Shown here: piece by piece, positions 1-11,211 of the stretch
Numbering within the stretch: the stretch's first letter is position 1
Layout of the letters: every line of letters begins with the position of its first letter
NCBI GenBank assembly: GCA_947652605.1
Contig: OX393577.1
Coordinates: 59,048,108-59,112,107 of the forward strand
Source: Elmis aenea
Taxonomy: Eukaryota > Arthropoda > Insecta > Coleoptera > Elmidae
Direction: 5' to 3'
Length of the DNA stretch: 64,000 nt
Made by a program: the position numbers and the translations under genes
Notes under the pieces: generated by a model
Seen by the model: only the letters and a program-made list of their open reading frames with translations
Database searches by the model: none
Told to the model about the DNA's origin: nothing

Positions 1-183
1 GTTCTTCACAATATTTGTATATTGGCAGGTGATACAGCAGAAGATATAGTTAACATAAATGCAGAAGTTGATGAAGAAAGATTAAACGATGCAAATTTAC
101 CTTATGAACAATTGCAAGAAAATGACCAAAATTCAGCTGCAAAAAGAAATAATATTTTAAATAACTTTAGGAATGTCTTATAG
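1..183 (+). CDS. Harbinger-type (DDE_Tnp_4) transposase, C-terminal end
   Basis: Frame 1 is open from the window edge to TAG at 181-183 and gives about 60 residues. It begins VLHNICILAGD, which resembles the conserved end of HARBI1/DDE_Tnp_4 nucleases, where a C-x-LHN-I motif follows the last catalytic acidic residue. An acidic, Asn/Gln-rich tail ending NNFRNVL follows. The enzyme would cut and paste the element by DDE chemistry. The catalytic core lies upstream of the window, so activity cannot be judged. The assignment rests on the short motif plus the neighbouring Myb-like gene, which is the normal partner. Confidence 0.65.
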   Translation, partial: VLHNICILAGDTAEDIVNINAEVDEERLNDANLPYEQLQENDQNSAAKRNNILNNFRNVL

Positions 184-419
184 CTGTATTTATATATTTG
201 GTAACTTAATATATTACATGTAAAGAACACTTGTAACAATAAATGTAGCTAGTACACTAACAATAAGTAACATAACATACGTAAAAAACCTTTTATGAAA
301 ATAAAATTATACCTACTCAAAAGAAAGAATTACATTTGCTTTTCTTCATCACATTTTTTGTTACAGTTTGAACAATGATTTTCAATATTGTTTGCTATTA
401 TTTCTAAAATATTTAGATA

Positions 420-1153
420 TCAATCATGCCTCTCCATTTTTTCTCTATGTCTTCGCTCAATAGGGTTAATTCTTCTTTTTTTTAATAATCCTGAGTTATT
501 TTTTCTCGAGCTGTGTTTGTCCATCTCTTCACTTTCAACATCTTCACTTTGAGCAAGTAATACATTTGTGGAAGAACTGGAAGTATTAACTACCAGTCCT
601 CTAGCACTACTGCATGTAGCAACCGCATTTATCTCCGGTTTTTTATGTAAAATTTTATTGATTACGTCAAAAAATTCCCAATATTTAGGGTTTCTGCCTG
701 AGGTGTTGTTGTTTTTTAAAACCTCTATAAGTTTTTTGTAGGCCTTTCCATTTGGTATCGCACTGCTGCCATGTTATGCAGCATTTCATTTTCTCGCTTA
801 TATTACGTGCAATTTTTAGCCATATTTGTTTTTTAATATTTTTTTCAAATTCATCAATATATTTTTTATACAGTGAAATCAATAACCAAGTGCTTTCACG
901 CGTCCACAGTTTTGTTGCAACTTCTTCTACAGCCTTTTCTGCAGTACACGGCTCTTCTTGAAGCACACATACATTTTGCTCTGTTGTATTATTTTCTATG
1001 CAAAATTAATTTATTTTATAACATACAAACATTAAATAGTAACTTACCTTCAAAAACGTGAAACGTTTGAAAGTGCCTATTTATGTTACTTTCCCCTTTA
1101 AAATACACATTACAAACATCGCACATGAAAACATTATCATCGTTGTCGGCCAT
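420..1153 (-). pseudogene. Harbinger accessory gene: zinc finger plus Myb/trihelix protein, frameshifted
   Basis: Exon 1 (1153-1048) starts at ATG and encodes a C2H2-like finger, CDVCNVYF followed by HFQTFH. A 67-bp intron (1047-981) has GTAAGT and ACAACAG ends and joins in frame. Exon 2 (980-420) encodes a trihelix/Myb-SANT domain: WTRESTWLLI, IWLKIARNI and CDTKWKGLQKTY give the spaced tryptophans. The frame then breaks in an A run near 709-716, giving an early stop at 685-687. In the next frame the conserved continuation NNNTSGRNPKYWEFF runs on to a basic end and TGA at 420-422. One extra A explains the break; a sequencing error is possible. Such proteins bind the element's DNA and help bring the transposase to the nucleus. 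Confidence 0.7.
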
Positions 1154-1256
1154 TTTCGCGGTCTATGCTTTATAAGGTTATAGTAAATTTGAATGTGGCG
1201 CCGTTTGTATAAAAATATTTGCGAGCTCGATCTTCGGACTCCGATGTAATCGAGCA

Positions 1257-1370
1257 ACCTCGAAGTGCTCGAGAATGTAATTACCGAACGTTTCAGATGA
1301 ACCTCGAAGTGCTCGAAATGATATTACCGAACGCGTACTAATGTAAAACAGTTAAATGTTAACCGAACGC
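1257..1370. repeat. Subterminal direct repeats of the Harbinger element
   Basis: ACCTCGAAGTGCTCGA occurs at 1257-1272 and 1301-1316. TTACCGAACG occurs at 1281-1290 and 1324-1333, with a third AACCGAACGC at 1361-1370. The spacing is 43-44 bp. Repeats of this kind near the element end are candidate binding sites for the Myb-like protein or transposase. Confidence 0.6.
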
Positions 1371-1372
1371 AC

Positions 1373-2140
1373 TAATAGTGGGACAACAGAGATTTTGGCC
1401 ATCTGTTACCCCGTACTTGAAGTTTGTTTACATCAAAATAGCGGTTAAGCAGTCCCATTATATCCTGTCTACAGTATGTGTCGTAAACAATGTCATAGTG
1501 ACTTGCACATGTGAGGCATGTTTGGTAACTGCGCATTGTTTTTTTGTGGTTATTCAGTTTATGTGCTAAAACTTTTTTATTTATTTAACAACAATTAGAA
1601 AATTTGGCGTAGGTGTACCTTACAGTATATTAAATGTATGTACAATGTTAAAACTTAAAATAATCATACAAGTTTTTCATTAAATCGTTGCTTTTAAAAA
1701 TTGATCACATGGTGCATTGTGGGACAATGATGATAATCAGGTAAATTTTCTGAAAAAGACTTCCGACTTTAGATTTTATTTCTCTAAAAACAGAGATAAA
1801 GACTGTGTTGAAAAAGAAAATATTCTGTGTAGGTTAAGCGCACCGACTACGTTTGGGGGCACTGAAAAAACAAAGAAACATTTTCAATTTTAGTTTGATT
1901 TTTCAAAGTACAATGTCTAAATGCCCATGAAAAGTGAAAGTTTTTAAAATAAAAAATTAAAATTAAGTTTTTTTTTTATTACTTATGCTTTATTTCATGT
2001 ATATTTTTTGCTGTCCCACAATGTACCACGGGGTGGTTTATGTAGGGACAAGTGGTGTATAGTGGGACAGTCCCTCTATTTGTGTACCTTTATTTTTAAA
2101 AAATATTTTTTTTGTATAAGCAATGATAAACTAAAGCAAT
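1373..2140. other. Non-coding repeat-like DNA with recurring GTGGGACA motifs
   Basis: No gene is seen. GTGGGACA, or its complement TGTCCCAC, occurs near 1378, 1720, 2011 and 2062, with the variant GTGTCCCAGTATA near 2208. The ending TGGTGTATAGTGGGACA resembles a transposon terminus. I could not name the family. Confidence 0.4.
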
Positions 2141-2716
2141 ATGAATATCTCATATCAATTTGAGGTATGCAAATTAAGCCGTTCAAAAGTTACGCAAAAT
2201 TTAAAAAAAGTGTCCCAGTATATACCACCTTCCCCTAAGCTAAAACAACTCCAAGAAATAATATATATAAACAACGAAATGACAAAGGAGGAACTGGAAA
2301 TTCAAAAAAAGCTAAAACAAATAGCGGAAGAAGAGAAACAGAAAGGAAGAACAACGACAATAGGACATCAAAAGATCACAATTAATGGAAAAGAATTCAA
2401 ATGGGACAGGGAGCAAGAAAAGTTGGAAGAAAATAAAACAACAACAAACCATCAACCTTCAACAAACAGATGGCAAAGAATAACAGAAATATTAGGACAA
2501 CGATACAGGCCAAGAAAAAAGACGCGAAAAAGGAAAAAAATAAAAAAAAAAATAAGAAAAGATAACAAGAGGACATCGGAAATGCCACAAGCAATGAAAA
2601 AGGACATGCGAAAGGAAATAAAAAGAAAAGAGGAAAACACAAAAAGAACTCAACTCCAGAAAAAAACCGAGAAAAAACTAAAAAAAAAGAATGTGGCCTT
2701 ACACTCGAAAGGGTAA
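2141..2716 (+). pseudogene. LINE ORF fragment, basic linker region of an endonuclease/RT protein
   Basis: This is a 191-residue open frame without a host-gene look. Residues about 46-90 (MTKEELEIQKKLKQIAEEE, then ITINGKEFKWDREQEKLEE) resemble the conserved segment at the N-terminal side of insect non-LTR retrotransposon polyproteins. The rest is extremely rich in Lys, Arg and Gln and looks low-complexity. No endonuclease or reverse transcriptase follows; the downstream DNA is the Harbinger element at 2846. The first 45 codons overlap non-coding-looking repeat sequence, so the start is uncertain. The LINE assignment is moderate. Confidence 0.45.
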
Positions 2717-3116
2717 ACAAAGGCTTTAGGATTAAGTAAGTAAGTGATGATAAATCATGAAGCACTGGGAATCTTGAAAATCGGTAGAGATAGAAAGAGG
2801 GTTTCTCAAAATTAACAACCAGCATTTTTATGATAGTTAATGCTCATATTAGACGTTGCGATTTTTCTTACAAATCATTTTTCCACAACGCAAATCCAAA
2901 AAATCGCAACGTCTAAATGTGCATAGGAAAAAAAATCGCAACGTATTTTAAATGTCATAGGATTTTATTCTATTGAACATGCTCTAATTTTTCAAGGTCA
3001 AACAAGCGTATTTTTTTACATTTTTAGTAACTTTTGGTAATTTTTGTGCCACTGTGTTTTCAAAAACGATCACATAACCTATAAAGTACTGACGCCAACA
3101 ATTTTGAATTTGAAAA

Positions 3117-3410
3117 ATGGATGACAAAAACTTTAAGAAGAGAAATGTTGTTAGTATGCTAATAACTTTATATAAGGGCCAGCCATGTTTATGGAAGATA
3201 AATAGCCCAAATTACTGTAACAAAACTTTAAGAACTAAGGCGTGGAGCAAAATTACAACTTCATTAAAGAAAATGTTTAACTTGACTGTAAACGTAAAAG
3301 ATGTATCAACAAAGATTGCTGGGTTAAGGAGTACTTTCAGCAAAGAAAGCAAACTTCTGAAAGCAAACAAAAGAATCGGTACAGGGAAGGAAGATGGTGT
3401 TATACCATAT
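3117..3410 (+). pseudogene. MADF-domain accessory protein of the Harbinger element, 3'-truncated
   Basis: From ATG at 3117 the frame encodes a MADF DNA-binding domain: VSMLITLYKGQPCLWK, then YCNKTLRTKAWSKI, then VSTKIAGLRSTFSKES. The order and the paired tryptophans (CLW, AW) are typical. The expected continuation after IPYVSTWW is missing, because the frame runs into antisense transposase sequence and stops at 3572 with a meaningless tail. MADF proteins are the usual second gene of insect Harbinger elements and bind DNA. Confidence 0.75.
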
Positions 3411-4076
3411 GTATCGACTTGGTGGGTAAATTTAATAAGTTTTGTTTCAATCCAAATGCCAGATCGGAATTTTCAAAAACTCCACCATCATATACTCTCC
3501 CATTTACTCCTACATCAATGTACAAAAAACCATATGAAGCATCAACAAGGGCCAACAACACGATGCTGTTGAATTCTTTGTAGTTGTAAAAAGTGGCACC
3601 TGCACTTTTAGGAGCATGAAATGCTATGTGCTTTCTATTCAAAGCACCAAATATATTTGGAATATTGCATGACGAATAGAACTCTTCTGAAACTTGCTTC
3701 CATTCTTCTGATGTTGACGGCATCTTCAGATATTCCTCTCTCAACGAAGAATAAATTACATCGCAACTTCAGGAATTATATTACTTAACGAAGACTGTAA
3801 AATTCTGGTGGATTGGCTTAGACTTTTATAGCTTTCACCAGTCGCGAGAAACCTAAGAGTCACAACCAAACGGTCCTTTGCTGAAATGCTGTTCCTCATT
3901 ACGGTGTCACGTTTAGCTATTACTTCTTTAACGTTACTTAAAAGGAAGTTAAAAATTGCGTCGTCCATTCTTAAAAAGTTCCTGTACTCCTCTGGGTCTT
4001 CGTATCGGAGCTCCTTCTGAAGAAGATGCAGTGTGCCTCTTTCAGCTCTTCTTGTTCTCCAGGGTTTTACCACCAC
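3400..4076 (-). pseudogene. Harbinger transposase, N-terminal part, frameshifted and 3'-truncated
   Basis: Residues from 4076 to 3756 give the N-terminal helical region (EYRNFLRMDDAIFNFLL, KDRLVVTLRFLATGESYKSL). This matches the DDE_Tnp_4 helix-turn-helix with its R-F-L-A-T-G motif. A stop follows at VAM, but the next frame resumes at once as VIYSSLREEYLKMPS and continues into the nuclease start (FGALNRKHIAFHAP, then IVLLALVDASYGF). One base lost near 3767 explains the shift. The V-D-A motif carries the first catalytic Asp. Coding stops at 3400, where the sequence joins the MADF gene, so the later catalytic residues are deleted. The protein cannot be active. Confidence 0.8.
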
Positions 4077-4383
4077 CTCCTTTTTCTCCGTGTGTGCGTC
4101 GTCGTGGTCAACAAATAGTAATCACACATAATAATGTTGACCAAATACAGGACGTTTCTCACTTTTCCCTTATTTTTTAAAACGGTACGCATTTTGCGCA
4201 TGTTATGATGCGGCTAATTGACAGCCGGCTGTCATTTAAATGTCAGATAAATTGTGCAGCGCAGTGGCGATTTCGAATCGTACGCAAAAAAAATCGCAAC
4301 GTGTAATAGGGGTCTTGTATTTATTTTACAAGGTGTAAAATATTTTTCTTACAGATGGAAAAAAAAATCGCAACGTCTAATAT

Positions 4384-5400
4384 TAGCTTTAGTCCCTTTT
4401 TTTTTCATTACAGCTGAATCAGTTCTAATAATAATAATATTAATTTTATTATTAGTAATAACACACTTCTTCTAGATTAACAATCTTGAACATGCTTATT
4501 ATCTGAAGCCAAAGTCCGGTTCATGGTTATATATTTATAATAAAAAGGTGTAACGAACTGTTCTTAACGATATTTCAATTAGCACCTATGTTCGAACAGG
4601 ATGTAAAAGAGTATTACAAGATTAATTTTGATTGATCTTGGTTAAACTGTTACTGCTCCGGGAGTGCCTTATAAATTCTAGTTCCCTAAAATCGTTTTAA
4701 TCAACCTTAATGGCAAGGCTTTAAAAGTACTTAAATAAAATTTGTCTTGTATTTTGTATTAAACGAACTATATTTTGGTAAATTTTTAGAGCTATTTCAA
4801 CTAATAAAAAAAAAAGATTTACGTAACCTAACAAATGGTATAGCTTGCTTGATACGTCAATAATATACAAAAACAATCGATGTTTGTAATCAATGTACAT
4901 ATTCGGTGGTGTTAAGCTGACGTACTTAGCTGGTGGGTGACGGGTGGGTGTTTTAATTCAGTATCAGGTTGGGCGCCCACTCTGCGCCGCCACTGAATCA
5001 ACAAACTATAAAACTTTAGCCTTGTCTCTGAATGTTTAAGTAGGCACACGTAACGTTTTTAATTTTATTGAATTTATTTGGAATAAATATTAAACGACGT
5101 ACAAGTGCCTTGCTTAAATTGGTTATGCAATAATTTTACATGTTAAAAGAATGCTGGATTGAATTTTTAAATGATCTTAATAGGTTTGATATCACTTCTG
5201 TTAAAAGCTTTAAAAATTATGTAATTGTGGCTATTTTTAAAGTTCAGTGTTCAAAATCAATGTTAATATTAATGCAAATATAAAACGAATTAAGCATATA
5301 CGTATAAATCACTTATATTGCTCATTAAAATTATATTAATTTTACTATAACTGAGTTTAATACAAAATCACCTACATTTTGTTTTTGAAGAATCTCTTCT
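4384..5400. other. No gene seen; hAT-like end at 4970-4995
   Basis: This is AT-rich DNA without recognisable coding sequence. At 4970-4995 a GC-rich stretch ends CGCCGCCACTG, which on the minus strand reads CAGTGGCGGCG, a typical hAT terminus. The partner end was not found. Confidence 0.4.
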
Positions 5401-5412
5401 AGAAATAATAGA

Positions 5413-6225
5413 CCAGTTTTAAGACTCTTGTTTCTTTGAAGACCTACGAAATCTACTGACAAAGAGACGGGAGTCTTAAAACTTGTTTAGCGTTCCTACA
5501 CGAGATCCTCCAAAAAAGGTTAAGTTATTTTTAATTAAATCTGCACAAGAAAAATGCAAAACTATAACTAATAAACAAGAGAAGAAAAGAAGCAGAGAAG
5601 GAGAGAAGAAAAGAAAAAGGGGGAAGAGAGGAAAAAGAGGAAAGGATGAGAAGAGGGGAAGGGAAAAGGATGAAAACAGGGGGAGGAAAATATGAGAAGA
5701 TGGGAAGAGGAAAGAAGAGAAGAGGAGAAGAGAAGTAGAGGGGAAGAGAAGAAGAGGAGAAGAAAATTAGAAAATAAGCGAATAAGAGAATAAGAGAACA
5801 AGAGTAGAAGAGAACAAGAGAACAAGAGTAGAAGAGAACAAGAGAACAAGAGTATAAGAGAATAAGAGAATAGGATAATAAGAGAATAATAGAGGAAGAT
5901 AATAAGAGAAGAGGAGAATAAGAAAATAAGAGAAGAAGAGAATAAGAGACGAAGAGAAGAGGAGAACAAGAGAAGAAGAGAAAGAGAGTACAAGAGAAAA
6001 AGAAAAAGACCTATTTGTATTAATAAACGAATTACTAAAACAAATTATTAGTGATTAATTTTAATTGTAATATCTAATTTTTGCTTAAAATCACATCTAT
6101 TAAGTTTTTTTTTTTACAAACACAAAACCGGCAAGACTACCGTTTCTTTTTCAGCAGCTTTCCTAGGTATTTATTTGTTAATTTAAAAAACCTTATGACG
6201 AAGAGGCGGAAGTCTCAAAACTGAC
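5413..6225. repeat. Three copies of a GAGTCTTAAAACT motif around the polypurine tract
   Basis: Positions 5413-5438 (inverted) and 5460-5484 (direct) form an imperfect inverted repeat around CAAAGAGAC and GAGTCTTAAAACT. A third, diverged direct copy lies at 6197-6225 (GAAGAGGCGGAAGTCT). They bracket the purine tract and may be the ends of an old element that contains it. Confidence 0.45.
5575..6010 (+). repeat. Polypurine (GA-rich) tract, about 435 bp
   Basis: The plus strand is almost entirely A and G, built from variants of GAGAAGAAGAGAA. The second half carries a roughly 33-bp periodic unit with AACAAGAG and GTAGAAGAG. Open frames across it are low-complexity artefacts. Mirror-symmetric purine tracts of this size can form triplex (H-DNA). 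Confidence 0.85.
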
Positions 6226-7979
6226 CTAGTTGTTTTAAACAAGAGATTTTTTAAATAGATAATAAGTTAAGTGATTTAAAGCTGATTACTTTTAACATCA
6301 TTATCAACCCTATACGATTTTTTTTTTGAATTGACTTATTATTTGCTTTCGAAGGACCATAAAAAATTTCTTGGTGTCCACTACAACGCTATTTCAAAAT
6401 TAAATTTAAAGGTAACTATATTACTACAAATATAATATTTACTGTTTTTCTTAAATTGTCATCTTCAATAGTTACACGTATTTTCTCATTTAATTTTAAT
6501 AATTTTTAACTACCTACGAAACAGCGCGAACCTATTTAATTTAGGAATCAAAATTGAAGAAAAACACAGTAAATGTAAGAAATAGTTTTTTAATTAAACT
6601 CAAAATCACATTTACTGTGAGAAACTTTTATCCACCCAACTTGTTTGTTTCCATTAAGGCATTAATTTTGAATATTTTCAGGAGTTAAACTGAATTAGCG
6701 TATAGTGGAGTTCGCTCGTTAATTTTGTTTTTGGTCGATTTTTAAAATAAGCTTATGAACCAGTTGGTAAAAGACCATGTGCTACTTACATTTCACAAAC
6801 AATTCTTAAATGTTTCTACATGCTCCATTAGATAAGCTTCCAAAAATCTGGCCGTTGTTCTGAAATTCCTCATTAAAAGTTGCGAAAAATGTATCCATTA
6901 TATTCACGGGGCAACTGTTTTTAACCGTTTCCAGCAACTTTAAATCACAGTCAAATAAACAGCATCGATTAAGAAGATCAGCAAAAAATTGTTACTTAAT
7001 AGATCCATTAAATGTTGAAACACGAATTAAAACGCCTTCAAACAGCGTCCAATTAAATTATCATACCTGTTTAATAAGACTGTCGAGCAGTTTAGTCGAC
7101 GGTATTAAAATTATAGTGATATTAAACCATAAAGAAACAAGTTTGTGGAAGTTAAATATTTATCAAGACCCCATTATTAATTTTGAATGGACTTTTTATT
7201 GTAATAAGTTCATGCAAATGGTTAATGACGCTGTATGGGAATTAATTGTTTGAAATTCACGCGAACAGTGTCATCCACGATTATGTCCATATAGGGTTTG
7301 GTGTATTAAGGTCATTAACTGACCGTGGAGTGCAGAAATATTACAAAATCTGCCCTTGATTGACTGACACATGGTAAGTTGTAGACCTTGACTTAGTTTG
7401 TAGCATCACAATGGGACAGTTTTTACAACGCGAATGGAACTTGTCACGTTTTGCTTTCCTTTCCTGATATTTATATCCACCAACTGGTCGTTTTTAGGCG
7501 CGTTATAGACATGTTCCGGCCGTTTTTGGACTAATTAGAGTTTCAAAATATTTTGGTTTTGTAGATGATGTTAATTGTTTCAAATTTATGTGCTCGGGAA
7601 GGAATTTTAATGGCATGGTGAAAGTTTACTGGAAAGATTTGAAGAAATTAAGTTTTAGTGGTTTTGTCATTTTAAGGACAAAATTGGCTGAAAGTAGTTC
7701 ATTAATTAAACAGTATAATTAATAAATATCTCGTCAAGGAAATACTACAAAAATAAGTAGCCGGATTTACGATGAGATGAAATCAAACACATTAATAAAT
7801 TTATTAAAGAAACATTTTTAAAATATCACTTTTAGTTCTCTTAGGCCGAGCGCGCACTGAAGTGATATGAATATAATGCGTGGTCTAATACGGCCTTTAT
7901 TTTTTTAATGTAACGCTTTATTTGCAATGATCTGATTTTGCCACTAGTCACATTATAATATAATTCTTAATCTGTAATT
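6011..7979. other. No gene seen
   Basis: This is AT-rich non-coding DNA. I found no splice-bounded coding exon and no element with recognisable ends. Confidence 0.5.
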
Positions 7980-8280
7980 TTACATGATCAAATTTGGAAC
8001 AGATTTAGTGTAAAAAAAGAGAAAAGCTAGAAGTTTACGATCTGGTAGAGAAACTAAAAGAAAACTGAGAAAAATATAAAGAACACATTTACAGAATGGA
8101 AAAATAAAGATTACCAAAGATAATGAGACAATATAAGTCAAAAGAAAGAAGAGAAGTAGAAACACCCATGAAGAAGTGGGAACCACTAACTATGATGTAG
8201 GTATCAAGAAGGCGAAACAGGCACTTTGTCCAATCATTGAAGTGAAGAAGATGAAGAAGAAGAAATATTGCAGAATTTAA
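7980..8280 (+). pseudogene. LINE 3' end, degenerate
   Basis: Reading through stops and shifts on the plus strand gives EHIYRMEK, then a proline/arginine-like linker and MKKWEPLT. This matches the extreme C-terminus shared by several insect LINE proteins (G-H-I-Y-R-M, then G-R-P-x-x-x-W). It ends in GAAGATGAAGAAGAAGAA, the same tail as the LINE at 47408-47430. It is heavily decayed. Confidence 0.5.
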
Positions 8281-9637
8281 GGTTTTGTGGATTGCATGTC
8301 ACAAAAAATGGTGAGAATTGAATTTTTGTGTCCATGACTACAGTGGGCTGTTCAGTAACTATTGTTTATGATTGCTTTATTTTTAGAAAGACGTTTGATT
8401 CCAAAATTCTAAGAATGGTGATAAAAATGCGTAGTTTTTAACCATGAAGCCAACAAGAAAGTTTGTGGATAATTTTGTCAGGCAATGATTCAGAGATTTT
8501 CTCAGAATTCATCATGTCTTGGTAGATTTTAAAGAAAATGTAGTTCCTTTTTAACAAAATTTAACTTAATAAGTTAGCGTGACACTATTGTCGGTCTGTT
8601 TTCTAAACTCCATAAACCGACTCATATGAATCACGTTTAATTAGAACAAAACGTTAAATGGGGCTATAAAAAGTTACAAACAACACAGCTATAACAAGTG
8701 CAGCTGTTTTCGGGTACTCGTTTAGAACAAACAACAAAACTGATATTATTTTACATGGACGTAGTAACGACAAGAGTTTACTATTTTATCTACAGATTAT
8801 CATTAATTTTACGTTAAAACTTTTTAAGTATTTTGATCAACTTTCTGCTTGGTTAATTGATATTTTAATAACAGTTTCATATTTTTACAACTCAATAATT
8901 TTTAATTAAAGTTTCGAAGTTTTTAAAGCCGTTCAAGTGATAGGTCCTCGAGTTTTCGCAAACTAGAAAAAACTTCGTTGAAGAGATATTTTTACAACGG
9001 TTACTAACAAGTCCTTTAATTGCAGCAAAATTGTTCATTTAGAATTATCGAAACAGTCTCTCCTTATAAAGACTTTTGAATTTATGCAAATTATTTTGTG
9101 AGAGTTAATACTAAGTTTATAAAAGGCTTGGGTCAGCTTAATTATTGTAATAAATTTAGACCTTAACATTAACAATTACGTATAAGCTTTATGTAGGTTA
9201 TGTATTATCGTAATTATTTTTATTATAATGTGTTATGTTAAAAAAATAAAAATTGTGTCATTTTGCGAATTAATTTTTTGATTAAATAAACGTCGTTGTG
9301 TGGAGGTAAATATAGAATAAATTGCACAAAGTCTGTATTTCTGAAAGTTGTCCCTGAATACAGAGTGTTCCAGATTTTATATCTTAAGAGCCAAAAAGTG
9401 TTTTCTTTTAAGGGGAAATTAATTTAATTTTAATTAGCCAATAGTTTATGGCTTAATCAAAGAAAACTTAAGACTGAGGTTTATTTTATTTGTAATTTTT
9501 TACAGCAAGTTTTAAATCTTGATTTCACATCAGACGTTTCGTCTGTCTTGAAACATCATATGCGGTATTATTCTCTTACAGGTACCATTTGGATATTGTT
9601 TAAAATTTTAAAACCAGAAAGGAAATTTGTGCATGTA
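8281..9637. other. No gene seen
   Basis: This is AT-rich DNA. An isolated ACAGAGTGTTCCAG motif near 9361 recalls the CAGGGTG ends of palindromic elements elsewhere in the window, but no partner end is visible. Confidence 0.4.
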
Positions 9638-9640
9638 TAG

Positions 9641-11211
9641 CAAATACCAAGTTTTCACAAGTCTATTTATCTCTTTCCATGTGATGAAGTTGAAATCAAG
9701 AACATAATATGTAATTTAAAATCGTCTAATGCATGTGGTATTGACAATCTATCGAACCTGATAATAAAAAAAATAAATAACTTCATCTCCAAGCCTTTAG
9801 CTATTTTAATTAATCAAAGTTTTGAAGAAGGTATTTTTCCAAATAACCTAAAGATTACTGTAGTTCAACCTATTCTTAAAAAAGGTGATGCATCTAACAT
9901 TAATAATTACAGGCCTATAAGTTTAACCTCTATATTTTCTAAAATTTATGAAAAAGTCTATTATAATAGACTTTATAGCTTTTTAACACTAAATAATATT
10001 CTGTCACCTAAACAATATGGTTTTATGAAAGGCAAATCTACCAAGGATGCTTTATGCAAATTAATTAATTACGTTTATCAATATATTGATATAAAAAAGT
10101 CAACAGTGGCTGCTTTTCTTGATCTAAGCAAAGCTTTCGACATGATATCCCATACCTTACTACTAGATAAGTTATATAAAATTGGCATTAGGGGTAATGC
10201 ACTGCTCTGGATTAAAACTTATCTACGTGATAGAATACAATATGTACGTATTAATGAGAGGTTGTCTGATCCTTGTTTCATAAAAAAAGGTGTACCTCAG
10301 GGCTCTATCCTGGGTCCTTTATTATTTATTATTTTTGTTAATGATATTTTTTTATTAAACCTGAAATCTGATATTATCATGTATGCGGATGATGTATCTA
10401 TTATATTCAATTGTGAAAATGAAAAAATTTTACAAAAACAAATTGAAAGAGATCTTTTTTTAATAAATAATTGGTTTAGAAAAAATTGTTTGAGTATAAA
10501 TGTAAACAAGTTGAATTTTATTTACTTTAATTTGTTCAGAGAGAGAAACTATAGTTTAGCTATCAAATAAATAATTCTTTAGTAAGACAGTCTACCAACG
10601 CTATACTATTAGGGATCATCATTGATGAATGTCTTAATTGGAAGGTACAAATTGATGATTTGTATAACAAAATTCAACCCTTATTATATCAAATATTTAA
10701 AATTAGAGATATGGTTTGCATTGATACCTTGATGATGCTATACTATGGGCACTTTTACTCTAGAGTATCATATTCAATTATCTTTTGGGGAGGTCACAGT
10801 AATCATTTGCGCAGAATATTTCTATTACAAAAAAAAGTAATTAGAGCTGTTTTTCGTTTAGATTACATTTCCTCATGTAAGCCGATATTTGTTAAACATA
10901 AAATCTTAACATTACCATCACTTCTTATTTTAGAATCGTTAATGTTCATATTTAAAAATTATGACATAATATGTCAGAATAAATCGTACCATAGTTATAA
11001 TACTAGACATGGTAGTGATCTCTCATTTCCTTTGCATAGGCTAACCAATTTTGAAAAATCACCTCTATATACTGCAATAAAATTGTATAACCATTTACCT
11101 CCTACATATAAAGGTGCAATCAGGAAAAAGGGATTTGCTAAATTAATGAAAGGGTTTTTGGTTGAAAACGCTTTCTACTCACTAGATGAATATCTCGATC
11201 GTGATGTATGA
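9641..11211 (+). pseudogene. LINE reverse transcriptase with one frameshift
   Basis: The frame opens after a stop at 9638 and carries RT blocks in order: LKSSNACGIDNL, YRPISLTSIFSKIYEK, QYGFMKGKST, AFLDLSKAFD, KKGVPQGSILGPLLF and MYADDVSII (the YADD catalytic box at about 10384). It stops at 10568-10570, but the next frame resumes within three bases at NNSLVRQSTNAILLG and continues through the C-terminal domain (SYSIIFWGG, LQKKVIRAVFRL, YNHLPP) to TGA at 11209. One lost base explains the break. All catalytic motifs survive. The enzyme would reverse-transcribe its own mRNA at a nicked target. Confidence 0.85.

Larger units (their letters stand above)
1..1372. mobile_element. Harbinger/PIF-like transposon, one end (cut by window edge)
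   Basis: Two convergent genes typical of Harbinger elements are present: the end of a DDE transposase on the plus strand and a Myb/trihelix accessory gene on the minus strand. The right end is probably near 1372, where a CGAACGCAC motif meets TAA; TAA/TTA is the usual Harbinger target duplication. The left end lies outside the window, so inverted repeats and target duplication cannot be confirmed. Positions 184-419, between the two genes, hold no further coding sequence. Confidence 0.7.
2846..4383. mobile_element. Deleted Harbinger/PIF-like element with inverted ends
   Basis: The outer ends match as inverted repeats: ATATTAGACGTTGCGATTTT at 2846-2865 and its complement ending at 4383. The core motif AAATCGCAACGT also recurs subterminally near 2905-2920, 2930-2944 and 4287-4300. 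Inside are a plus-strand MADF gene start and a minus-strand DDE transposase, both incomplete and meeting near 3400-3425. Similarity of the two ends may extend a few bases further out, so I could not fix a 3-bp target duplication. This is an internal-deletion derivative of a two-gene Harbinger element. Confidence 0.8.

Noticed and set aside
2397..2825. 142-residue hydrophobic minus-strand ORF
   Set aside because: It is antisense to the lysine-rich LINE fragment at 2141-2716; poly-A-rich codons read backwards give Phe/Leu.
5568..5993. 141-residue Leu/Ser-rich minus-strand ORF resembling a membrane protein
   Set aside because: It is the antisense of a polypurine tract; the hydrophobic look comes from CTT/TCT codons.
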